DNA of 11,644 nucleotides. Origin: Thermoplasmata archaeon. Lineage in GTDB: Archaea; Thermoplasmatota; Thermoplasmata; Thermoplasmatales; Thermoplasmataceae. Shown here piece by piece: positions 5,653-11,644 of this stretch (positions within the stretch are counted from its first letter, which is position 1; every line of letters starts with the position of its first letter). The notes beneath the pieces were generated by a model. That model ran no database searches and had not been told where the DNA came from. It saw nothing but the letters and a program-made list of their open reading frames with translations. The translations under genes were made by a program, and so were the position numbers. The DNA lies in the NCBI GenBank assembly GCA_021793945.1, contig JAJYRT010000050.1:1-11644 (forward strand). The letters run 5' to 3'.

Positions 5653-6030
5653 ATGACAATCTTTCAAGGCAAGGCCAGAAAAAAATTTACCGGTGGCAAG
5701 TTAGTCAGATCAAGGTCAAAGCGCAGGCATGAACTTGGCAGGGAACCGACTCTCACAAAGATAGGGCCAACATCCCGAAAAACCTTCAGAGGCTACGGAG
5801 GAAACACCAAGGTGGCAGTAATGATTGCTGCTGAAGCCAACGTATATAACCCTAAGGACAAAACCACAAAGAAATTGAAGATAGTCACTGTCAAGGAAAA
5901 CCCAGCTAACCCTCACTATGTACAGAGAAACATTATGAATAAGGGGACAGTTATCATGACAGAACTCGGTGAGGCAAGGATTACCTCCAGACCGGGTCAG
6001 GAAGGAACTGTCAACGCCATTCTTCTATGA
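5653..6030 (+). CDS. rps8e: 30S ribosomal protein S8e
   Basis: A 125-aa small-subunit ribosomal protein of the archaeal/eukaryotic S8e family. It shows the very basic N-terminal block (FQGKARKKFTGG, RSRSKRRHELGREPT), a Thr/Lys-rich stretch around TKIGPTSRKTFRG and the C-terminal GEARITSRPGQEGTVNA characteristic of the family. Length is normal for archaeal S8e. The ATG is preceded by AGAGGAG with a 10-nt gap. Its stop codon overlaps the start of srp19 (ATGA, 4 nt), so the two are co-transcribed and probably translationally coupled. Both products bind structured RNA in the translation and targeting apparatus. Confidence 0.97.
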   Translation: MTIFQGKARKKFTGGKLVRSRSKRRHELGREPTLTKIGPTSRKTFRGYGGNTKVAVMIAAEANVYNPKDKTTKKLKIVTVKENPANPHYVQRNIMNKGTVIMTELGEARITSRPGQEGTVNAILL

Positions 6031-6281
6031 CAACTACACTTTATTCCCAGTATTTTAACAGCACTATTTCCAGAAGGCTGGGACGAAGGATTTCCCGTAA
6101 TGCTGCCAGGAACTTTTCCGACCAGAAACTTGAAGATCTTCTAAGGTCGATAAACGCTAAATTCGAGACGCGCCCGGCGAAATACTGCAGAGCTCCGTGG
6201 CTTGGCGGGAATATTTATGTCATAGACTCAACCTTAAAGAAATCCACAATCATTAAAATGCTGGAAAGAAAGCTACTTTGA
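6027..6281 (+). CDS. srp19: Signal recognition particle 19 kDa protein, SRP19
   Basis: An 84-aa SRP19 homologue. SRP19 binds the tips of helices 6 and 8 of 7S RNA and allows SRP54 to bind, for co-translational targeting to the membrane. Family signs are the LYSQYFNS start (equivalent to the usual YP.Y.d segment), SRRLGRRISRNAA (15-27) with its basic RNA-binding residues, and FETRPAKYCRAPWLGGNIYVI near 46-66. It ends soon after, with only a short basic tail (ERKLL), so it is at the small end of the family. The start overlaps the rps8e stop by 4 nt, so no separate ribosome site is needed. The 3' end overlaps the convergent priL gene by 9 nt; a T5 run at 6286-6290 could terminate transcription inside that gene's 3' end. 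Confidence 0.9.
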   Translation: MTTTLYSQYFNSTISRRLGRRISRNAARNFSDQKLEDLLRSINAKFETRPAKYCRAPWLGGNIYVIDSTLKKSTIIKMLERKLL

Positions 6282-7259
6282 ATGCTTTTTCTTGATCTGG
6301 TAGTATTGGAGCGGATGCCTTAGCCACTCCTGGTTGCAGAGGGTATCTTCGCCCATATAGCAAAGGTGGTTAGACTTGAGCACAGCACACTTTGGTGGAG
6401 AATATTCCGTCCCGGATATTTCTCCAGTGACGTGATTCACCTGGTATACTGTCATCTTCTCATTGTAATCCGGGGCTGTCTTGAAGAGTTCTATGATTTC
6501 GCCGCTTGTCATTCCGGTTTTGTGGAGGAAGGATACGAGCGTGAATCTTGCAAGATGCGGAAGGTTGGCACCCGATTTCATCTCAGATATGTACTCCCTT
6601 ATGCAGGGCGGGAATTTTGTAGAATCCACCGCCCCGAGATCAACCTTCCTGCTGGATTTCAGCTGGTCATATAATATCCGCATCGATGAGATAAAATCCG
6701 CGTAGGGTTCAAAAACATCAACCACATCATTCATTGAGATATTTTCAACAGCACGGAACGCAGACTTGACGAAAAACTCCCTGGCTATCTTGATTACTAC
6801 GTCCCTGTTTGCATATACTGTGCCTTTGTTTACTGGCTGATATGAGAGCCTGTACTTCTCCCCGCTGATTCTTGTGTTGTTCCTTATGAAGGTGTCGAAG
6901 GGCACTGAAAATATCTCCCTCTCCACATCGAAGTCAAGGTGCATGCCCATCCTGCGACAGTAATCCTCGATATCCTCATCCGCGAACCCGTCAAGCTCAG
7001 ATGTGAGTATGTCCCTCTGGCCATTTATAAATTTGGAAGTCAACACGCTTTCATCCAGGTAGCGAAGCAACCACAGGGTAAGCATGAAGGTTACGTTGCT
7101 GACTATTTTTGGCTTGTATTCATCAGATACGAGATCGTCTATGCAGTCTATGGCAGTCATTCTCGTTTCCGATAAAGCATGCTCCCTGGATTCAACAATC
7201 TCCCTCACGCTGGAGAGGCTGAACCTGTCTGGTGCAAGTATCTCTACGGCACTGTTCAT
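6273..7259 (-). CDS. priL: DNA primase large subunit PriL
   Basis: A 328-aa archaeal/eukaryal primase large subunit. It partners the catalytic small subunit PriS to make RNA primers for replication. The N-terminal half is helical. The C-terminal domain contains exactly the four Cys expected for the [4Fe-4S] cluster: Cys219 (KFPPCI), Cys291 (PPKCAV), Cys300 (SNHLCY) and Cys308 (DTLCNQ). Further family signs are LPHLARFTLVSFL (233-245), MTSGEIIELF and VYQVNHVTGE. The C-terminus is a short Lys-rich tail. The start ATG overlaps the pepQ stop (ATGA), so priL is the second gene of a pepQ-priL pair and depends on the pepQ promoter. Its 3' end overlaps srp19 convergently by 9 nt. No priS is in the window. 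Confidence 0.93.
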   Translation of the reverse strand: MNSAVEILAPDRFSLSSVREIVESREHALSETRMTAIDCIDDLVSDEYKPKIVSNVTFMLTLWLLRYLDESVLTSKFINGQRDILTSELDGFADEDIEDYCRRMGMHLDFDVEREIFSVPFDTFIRNNTRISGEKYRLSYQPVNKGTVYANRDVVIKIAREFFVKSAFRAVENISMNDVVDVFEPYADFISSMRILYDQLKSSRKVDLGAVDSTKFPPCIREYISEMKSGANLPHLARFTLVSFLHKTGMTSGEIIELFKTAPDYNEKMTVYQVNHVTGEISGTEYSPPKCAVLKSNHLCYMGEDTLCNQEWLRHPLQYYQIKKKHSK

Positions 7260-8335
7260 GAGATTTCTATCAGATCGGAAGGGGCGGTTGTGATCTTCTC
7301 AAAGCCATCCTTCTTTACTATGACATCATCCTCTATCCTTACTCCGCCAACTCCTGGAACATATACTCCCGGCTCAACAGTTACCACCATGTTTTCCTTC
7401 AGGGGGAAATCGTATCCGCCGGACAGTGCGGGGTGATCATGAACATCCATCCCGAGTCCGTGTCCAAGCGAGTGGATGAATCTTCCCTTGTATTTGCTGG
7501 AGTCTATAATCTTCCTTGCTATACCGTCTATGTCTCTTCCGTTTACGTTAGCCTTGATGGCGTTCATGCTGTCGGTCTGGGCCTGCTTGACAACGCTGTA
7601 CATCTCCTTCTGTTCTGCAGAGGCTCTTCCGAAGACAACAGTCCTGGTTATGTCAGAACAGTACCTCTTGTAGAGTGCTCCGAAATCCATCAGGACAAAA
7701 TCACCTTTCTTAAGTTTCCGTGATCCAGGGGAATAGTGTGGCATAGAGCTGTTGGATCCAAAAGCAATGATTGTGCTGAAGGATGGCTCAGAGGCACCAA
7801 GCTTCATCATCTCATATCCAAGAAGCGCAGAAAGCTCACTTTCAGTCATGCCCTCCTTAAGCTCGTGAATGACTTTCTCTACTGCCCTGCTTCCGATCCT
7901 TGCTGCCTCCCTCAGCTTATCCAGTTCCTCCGGAGACTTGAGGCGCCTTGCTTCTGCTATAGTGTTTGACACATCAACAAATTCCTTGTCAGGGATGATC
8001 CTGAGCAACTCTTTGTATCTGTCGAGGGTCAGAGACGAATAATTAAGGCCGATAGCATTGACATTCTTCAGTTCATCCTGAAGTATTTTCTTCTTCTCGT
8101 CGTTGGAACTGAACACGAGAGTATCCAATCCCGTTGATCGTGCAGATTCCTCTTCCAGGTTCGAGGTTATTATCTTTATTTTGTCAGGAGTGACAATAAG
8201 CGCGGATCCCTCAAATATACCGCTTTCTGCCCCTGTCAGATAGAAGAATGTCTTGTCTATTGATCCTTCTCCTCCGTTCAGTATAAGAATGGTGTCTGTT
8301 TCGCGAGCGTAGTCAAAAATAGGTCTGTAATTCAT
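7256..8335 (-). CDS. pepQ: Xaa-Pro dipeptidase/aminopeptidase (M24 family)
   Basis: A 359-aa M24B metallopeptidase that would release N-terminal residues before proline (or split Xaa-Pro dipeptides), recycling peptides in the cytoplasm. The N-terminal creatinase-like domain covers about 1-125; the pita-bread catalytic domain follows. All five dinuclear metal ligands are present: Asp217 (LMDFGA), Asp228 (CSDITRT), His292 (SLGHGLGMDVHD), Glu321 (VEPGVYVPG) and Glu335 (RIEDD). His200 in MPHYSPG also fits. Length is typical for prolidase-like enzymes. The promoter region is shared divergently with queE; spacing suggests a leaderless start. The 3' end overlaps priL by 4 nt. Choice between dipeptidase (PepQ) and aminopeptidase (PepP) is not certain from sequence alone. 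Confidence 0.92.
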   Translation of the reverse strand: MNYRPIFDYARETDTILILNGGEGSIDKTFFYLTGAESGIFEGSALIVTPDKIKIITSNLEEESARSTGLDTLVFSSNDEKKKILQDELKNVNAIGLNYSSLTLDRYKELLRIIPDKEFVDVSNTIAEARRLKSPEELDKLREAARIGSRAVEKVIHELKEGMTESELSALLGYEMMKLGASEPSFSTIIAFGSNSSMPHYSPGSRKLKKGDFVLMDFGALYKRYCSDITRTVVFGRASAEQKEMYSVVKQAQTDSMNAIKANVNGRDIDGIARKIIDSSKYKGRFIHSLGHGLGMDVHDHPALSGGYDFPLKENMVVTVEPGVYVPGVGGVRIEDDVIVKKDGFEKITTAPSDLIEIS

Positions 8336-8351
8336 GATGTAGTATCGGGAT

Positions 8352-8370
8352 GCAAAATATAATTATTTGC
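8352..8370. promoter_or_regulatory. Shared, near-symmetric TATA region between pepQ and queE
   Basis: In the 57-nt gap between the divergent pepQ (ATG 8335) and queE (ATG 8393) lies a 19-bp A/T block bounded by GCAAA and TTTGC. It offers TATA-like sequence on both strands (ATATAATTA rightward, TTATATTTT leftward) about 24-32 nt from each start. One element may therefore serve both genes, each with a very short or no leader. No Shine-Dalgarno is seen for either. Confidence 0.5.
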
Positions 8371-8392
8371 CGTTTGATGACTGGACATTGAG

Positions 8393-9022
8393 ATGAGAAT
8401 TACAGAGATTTTCCACAGTATCCAGGGAGAGGGAATCTACATGGGCATACCGATGCTTTTTGTCCGGACCAACAGATGTAACTTGAGGTGCAGGTGGTGC
8501 GACTCAAAATACACATTCATCGGAGGGCATGAGATGCCTCTTGAAGAGATACTGGAAACTGTCAGAAAAACAGGCGAGGATTGGGTGTGTTTCACTGGAG
8601 GTGAACCCTTGATACAGAGTGAAGCACTTGCTTTTGTCAGATATGTGACAGAAATCGGGAAGAAGGTACTGATCGAGACAAGTGGTTCTATTAATGTCGG
8701 AAAATACGTTTTTTCTGATTCTGTCAGCATTGACATGGATGTGAAGACGCCATCTTCGCAGGAAGAAGATTCTTTCCTGTCTGGGAACCTGGAATATCTC
8801 CGTGAAAATGATTACCTCAAATTTGTAATCTCTGATACCGTTGATTACGAATTTTCCAAAACATTCCTGCAGAGGCTTGACAGCAAGGTAAACGTTGTAT
8901 TCCAGCCTGCGTGGGGGTCAGATGCGAAATTCCTGGTTGAGTCTGTGATCAGGGATCAGCTCAGGGTCAGGGTTCTTCCGCAATTTCATAAGTACGTATG
9001 GGGAGAGATCCCGGGAGTGTAA
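8393..9022 (+). CDS. queE: 7-carboxy-7-deazaguanine synthase QueE
   Basis: A 209-aa radical SAM enzyme that contracts 6-carboxytetrahydropterin to 7-carboxy-7-deazaguanine, the precursor of preQ0 and, in archaea, of archaeosine in tRNA. The N-terminus MRITEIFHSIQGEG is typical of QueE. The [4Fe-4S] motif is Cys29, Cys33, Cys36 (CNLRCRWC), followed by DSKY, where the Ser/Thr after Asp is associated with Mg2+. The SAM-binding CFTGGEP is at 66-72. Substrate-pocket segments ETSGS and SIDMDVKTPSS follow. Length is normal. No other deazaguanine gene is nearby. pyrC starts 6 nt after its stop, so the two are likely co-transcribed. Confidence 0.95.
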   Translation: MRITEIFHSIQGEGIYMGIPMLFVRTNRCNLRCRWCDSKYTFIGGHEMPLEEILETVRKTGEDWVCFTGGEPLIQSEALAFVRYVTEIGKKVLIETSGSINVGKYVFSDSVSIDMDVKTPSSQEEDSFLSGNLEYLRENDYLKFVISDTVDYEFSKTFLQRLDSKVNVVFQPAWGSDAKFLVESVIRDQLRVRVLPQFHKYVWGEIPGV

Positions 9023-9028
9023 ATCCGT

Positions 9029-10282
9029 ATGGAAAACGATTTGGTTTTATCGGGCAGGTTCTATTACCAGGGGAAATTCCAGGAACTGATGGTTGGCATA
9101 CGATCAGGAGTGGTTACCGAAATAAGGAAATCGATCACCGGTGACCGGGTTATGAAAATCGAAGGTGGCATATTGCCAGCCTCCACAGATACGCATGTTC
9201 ATTTTCGGGACCCGGGGGAGACGGACAAGGAGGATTTCTCAAGCGGATCCATGAGCGCTGTTTATGGCGGTACAACTACAGTTATGGATATGCCAAACAA
9301 CATTGTTCCCATAACCGACTACGAACGTTTTGAGAATAAGCTTTCTGCAATACGGGGACGAAGCTACTGTGACTACGGCCTCTATTCCATGTACAATGGA
9401 AACAATGCTGAGGTGCTATCGCCCAAAAGCAACGGAGTAAAGATATACATGGGCGGGAGCACAAATACCAGTGGCGTTACAGTAAGGGAGAAAGACATCC
9501 CCCTGCTCAATGGCATGGAAGTTCCGGTAGTATTCCATGCGGAAGATCAGGAGTGCCTCAAGGAGAACAACCTTGAAGCAAAGAATCTGAGGGAGCATAA
9601 CCTTTCAAGGCCGGTGACATGTGAGTCGAAGGCAATAGGTAAAGCCCTTGGATATGACCTGAAGCAAAGGGTAATAACCCATCTGTCGGATTACGGCGCA
9701 ATATTGGGCACTTCTGGCAACAATGCCATTTACGAGGTCACCCCCCATCATCTCCTTCTGAATGATGAACTTGACATAGGGGCGAATGGAAAAGTCAATC
9801 CACCACTCAGGTCAAAGGAGATACAGAGCGATCTGCTGGCACATTATCTGTCAGGGGACATATCCATAGTCTCCACGGATCATGCCCCACATACAGAAGG
9901 AGAAAAGGAAGATTTTCAGTATGCCAGATCAGGCATAATCGGGGTCGAAACAAGGGTTCCACTGTTGCTAGGACTTGTTTCCAGGCACATACTCGATCTT
10001 GATCTCTTCTACCGTACGGCCATATTAAACCCGGCTAAGCTTTTCGGGCTCAAGAAAGGCATGCTGGAAATCGGGTATAGGGCGGATTTCATCTCTTATA
10101 GGGCAAGTAACTTAAAGCGCATTAATCCTGAACGCCTGCATTCCAAGTATCCGCTTTCGCCATTCGGAGGATTCGAAGCAATATTTCCAGATTTTGTGAT
10201 GATGGGGGGAAATGTCATACTGGAACGTGGAGAGATTATTGATGATAGACTTGGGGCTTTCCAGCAGAAAAGCGTGAGATAA
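9029..10282 (+). CDS. pyrC: Dihydroorotase
   Basis: A 417-aa amidohydrolase that interconverts carbamoyl-aspartate and dihydroorotate in pyrimidine synthesis. Zinc ligands and catalytic residues are all visible: His56 and His58 in DTHVHFRDPGETDKEDF, Lys138 (carboxylated lysine, in VKIYMGG), His170 (VVFHAED), His218 (ITHLSDYG) and Asp284 (STDHAPHTEGEK). EVTPHHLLL (236-244) is also typical. Length and the HVHFRDPG context fit the class I (long) dihydroorotases. Only 6 nt separate it from queE, with purine-rich sequence (GGGAGAG) in the end of queE as a possible ribosome site. It ends just before the rnp4 promoter. No other pyrimidine gene is in the window. Allantoinase is a related alternative but less likely. 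Confidence 0.93.
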   Translation: MENDLVLSGRFYYQGKFQELMVGIRSGVVTEIRKSITGDRVMKIEGGILPASTDTHVHFRDPGETDKEDFSSGSMSAVYGGTTTVMDMPNNIVPITDYERFENKLSAIRGRSYCDYGLYSMYNGNNAEVLSPKSNGVKIYMGGSTNTSGVTVREKDIPLLNGMEVPVVFHAEDQECLKENNLEAKNLREHNLSRPVTCESKAIGKALGYDLKQRVITHLSDYGAILGTSGNNAIYEVTPHHLLLNDELDIGANGKVNPPLRSKEIQSDLLAHYLSGDISIVSTDHAPHTEGEKEDFQYARSGIIGVETRVPLLLGLVSRHILDLDLFYRTAILNPAKLFGLKKGMLEIGYRADFISYRASNLKRINPERLHSKYPLSPFGGFEAIFPDFVMMGGNVILERGEIIDDRLGAFQQKSVR

Positions 10283-10290
10283 ATTTTTAA
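10281..10290 (+). promoter_or_regulatory. TATA-like element of rnp4
   Basis: AAATTTTTAA immediately follows the pyrC stop and is centred about 27 nt before the TTG start of rnp4. This supports an independent, leaderless transcript for rnp4, and it explains a start codon with no Shine-Dalgarno. Confidence 0.45.
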
Positions 10291-10312
10291 TGACTCTGCG
10301 CATCATAAAAAA

Positions 10313-10600
10313 TTGAATCTCTCAAAGAAGGACGCAGAACGTATAGCGAAGGAACGGATATCTGGACTCGTCTACTTGGCCAGGGAGCACCGTGAAATGT
10401 CCACAAGGTACCTGTCCATAGCTGAGAACATGGCGAAGCGGATGGACATAACGCTGTCAAAGGAGATAAAGAGGGCTTACTGCAAATCATGCAAACACCT
10501 GTATGACGAAAGCAGCAGAATCAGGGTCAGGGAGGGGTTAGTTTCCATCAAATGCGCTTACTGTGACGACATAAGGCGAATCCCCTATAAGATCTGCTGA
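10313..10600 (+). CDS. rnp4: Ribonuclease P protein component 4 (Rpp21/Rpr2 family)
   Basis: A 95-aa protein subunit of archaeal RNase P, which trims the 5' leader of tRNA precursors; Rnp4 pairs with Rnp3 (Rpp29) on the specificity domain of the RNA. The N-terminal half is two basic helices (IAKERISGLVYLA, then YLSIAENMAKRMD). The C-terminal half is a zinc ribbon with Cys57-x2-Cys60 (YCKSCKHLY) and Cys81-x2-Cys84 (KCAYCDD), as in Rpp21. The start is a TTG; the first ATG would come only at codon 29 and remove the first helix. A TATA-like element at the right distance supports the TTG. A final Cys (95) is extra. Confidence 0.9.
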   Translation: MNLSKKDAERIAKERISGLVYLAREHREMSTRYLSIAENMAKRMDITLSKEIKRAYCKSCKHLYDESSRIRVREGLVSIKCAYCDDIRRIPYKIC

Positions 10601-10783
10601 GCGGGAACATTCGCAAAGAAATCCTTCGAAGTTCCACTTCAGTGTACTCTTTTATGGTAAATGGTATTTACTTTTTCCCTCCATCATGGAGACAGGAATG
10701 GCCTTCCCTGGAAACCCGAACAACCAGATGAAAATAACGTCTCGAAATTTCGATCGGAAACATTGAACCAAAAGTCCTGTGAA
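10601..10783. other. Intergenic gap between convergent genes
   Basis: A gap of 183 nt between rnp4 (plus) and the 75-aa hypothetical (minus). It contains T-runs usable as rnp4 terminators (TTTT near 10651 and T5 at 10672-10676). An open plus-strand frame (10661-10876) runs into the opposite gene and has no coding support. No RNA gene is recognised. Confidence 0.4.
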
Positions 10784-11011
10784 TCAGTCGGCAACTGTTT
10801 CTATATGGAACATTATCTTGAAACCTTCAAGGGTAGCCTGAATCTTGTCGGCAAACCAGATGGAGTCATCGGTTGACGCACTGCTTCCCCACTCGTAAAC
10901 CATATCGTGCTCGCCAATTACCGGCTTGAATCCGAGTGACCTGAGTCTGTTTATTATTTCGCTAGGTTTGGCTCCTTCACTGAAGAACGTGACGTCAAGG
11001 TATGTTTTCAT
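10784..11011 (-). CDS. Hypothetical protein, 75 aa
   Basis: A small acidic, soluble protein starting MKTYLDVTFFSEGAKPSEI. It has a plausible beta-alpha layout (TYLDVTFF strand, PSEIINRLRSLG helix, FKPVIGEHDMVYEW strand, then an acidic helix and FKIMFHIETV strand), suggesting a compact alpha/beta fold of ACT or ferredoxin-like size. No family or catalytic motif is recognised. A longer frame to 11068 exists, but the ATG at 11011 is preferred because a TATA box (TATATAT, 11039-11045) lies about 31 nt upstream of it, inside the longer frame. The coding character starts at MKTY. It is transcribed alone, downstream of the acetamidase gene in the same direction. Confidence 0.65.
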   Translation of the reverse strand: MKTYLDVTFFSEGAKPSEIINRLRSLGFKPVIGEHDMVYEWGSSASTDDSIWFADKIQATLEGFKIMFHIETVAD

Positions 11012-11038
11012 CGAATTCCAGTCATAATTAGAGGTCTG

Positions 11039-11045
11039 TATATAT
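11039..11045 (-). promoter_or_regulatory. TATA box of the 75-aa hypothetical gene
   Basis: The minus strand reads ACATATATACAG here, centred about 31 nt before the ATG at 11011. It decides the start of that gene against the longer upstream frame and indicates a transcript separate from the acetamidase gene, whose stop is at 11093-11095. Confidence 0.5.
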
Positions 11046-11092
11046 GTTTTTCTTATCTCTATCACCATTTCTCTTCGGATTTTGCCGAATGA

Positions 11093-11644
11093 TCATGGTG
11101 AAAAATTCCGGTTTTCGAGTACCTGGAGAGGAACTGACATGGATACCACATAGTTTGGTTCATCCACAATCTCGCTTATGCTCAGGTTTCCGCACACACT
11201 GCAGAGAATGTACGCCTCTGCGCCCGTAAGCCCATAATGGCTGAGTTCATCTATCATATTAAGCAGGGCGAGCCGTGCGGCATCCTTAAGATCTCCGGCA
11301 ATGCCCATCGCGACAGTGAATTCCCCCCCAGCAGGCATCCTTGAATAGGCTCGAGGGTAATTCATAGCCCGGTTCTTAATCACGCGAATTCCGATAACAA
11401 CTTCTGCGGAGGTTTCAATGGCTGTCCCGCATACCTCTCCGTCTCCCTGTGATGCATGGGGATCGGAAACAGAAAGAAGGGCGCCATCAACCATCACCGG
11501 AAGATAAATTCTTGATCCTACACCCAGTAGCCTGTTGTCCATGTTCCCACCGAAATGCTGTGGCGGGATCATGCCGAATTCTCCATCTTTCGGTGCAGTT
11601 CCAACGACTCCAAGGAATGGCTGGATTGGAACTAAAACTCCTTC
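11093..11644 (-). CDS. Acetamidase/formamidase, C-terminal part (5' end off window)
   Basis: The frame is open to the right edge and gives the last 183 residues. The enzyme family (FmdA_AmdA) hydrolyses short amides such as acetamide or formamide to the acid and ammonia in the cytoplasm. Diagnostic stretches are PIQPFLGVVGTAP near the visible start, IPPQHFGGNMDNR, YLPVMVDGALLSVSDPHASQGDGEV and MPAGGEFTVAMGIAGDL. The C-terminal LTGAEAYILCSVCGNLSISEIVD also fits the family, with a Cys pair. Full-length members are about 300-330 aa, so roughly 40% is missing beyond the window. The translation start is not visible; the internal Met at 11572 is not the start. Confidence 0.92.
   Translation of the reverse strand, partial: EGVLVPIQPFLGVVGTAPKDGEFGMIPPQHFGGNMDNRLLGVGSRIYLPVMVDGALLSVSDPHASQGDGEVCGTAIETSAEVVIGIRVIKNRAMNYPRAYSRMPAGGEFTVAMGIAGDLKDAARLALLNMIDELSHYGLTGAEAYILCSVCGNLSISEIVDEPNYVVSMSVPLQVLENRNFSP

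Noticed and set aside
10715..10790. Possible C/D-box-like sRNA (AGATGA ... CTGTGA)
   Set aside because: The boxes match the consensus poorly, no D'/C' pair is seen, and the segment runs into the end of the neighbouring gene.
10661..10876. Plus-strand open frame of 71 codons
   Set aside because: It overlaps the better supported minus-strand 75-aa gene, has no promoter and has unremarkable composition.
11074..11089. TTCGG/CCGAA stem-loop just downstream of the acetamidase gene as a terminator
   Set aside because: Only 5 bp of stem and no T-run after it on the minus strand; too weak to list as a feature.

Overview
The window looks like chromosomal DNA of an archaeon, most probably a Thermoplasmatales-type euryarchaeon. 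It carries archaeal or eukaryal-type genes (ribosomal protein S8e, SRP19, primase large subunit, the RNase P protein Rpp21/Rnp4). It has A/T-rich TATA boxes about 25-30 nt upstream of start codons, several apparently leaderless starts, and ATGA start/stop overlaps. The genus-level placement is inference; no rRNA is present.

Left third (1-2550): an AT-rich three-gene operon on the minus strand. In transcription order it encodes (i) a 173-aa protein with one N-terminal membrane anchor and a 70-residue Gly/Ala-rich hydrophobic tail ending in Phe, (ii) an HtpX-topology M48/M56 zinc metalloprotease (HEIHH, then ETSAD), and (iii) a polytopic membrane protein whose C-terminal half resembles SpoIIM/DUF95. 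DUF95 proteins are a constant part of circular bacteriocin clusters (AS-48, carnocyclin A, garvicin ML), whose products are 60-70-residue hydrophobic Gly/Ala-rich peptides joined head to tail. My reading is a candidate archaeal circular-bacteriocin-like system: precursor, maturation protease, and DUF95 export/immunity protein. This is the most interesting part of the window.

Middle (2560-5640): a decayed, mobile-element-scarred region. It holds a frameshifted serine recombinase remnant, short orphan ORFs, one intact short-chain dehydrogenase with its own promoter and T-run terminator, an IS200/IS605-like terminal hairpin, and a broken two-TM surface-protein gene (one frameshift, two in-frame TGA codons).

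Right half (5640-11644): ordinary, denser core genes. rps8e-srp19 form a plus-strand pair. Convergent to them is a minus-strand pepQ-priL pair (Xaa-Pro dipeptidase, then primase large subunit). A short, nearly symmetric TATA region separates pepQ from the divergent queE-pyrC pair (7-deazaguanine and pyrimidine pathways). rnp4 follows from its own promoter. On the minus strand come a 75-aa conserved-looking hypothetical and the C-terminal part of an acetamidase/formamidase that runs off the right edge.
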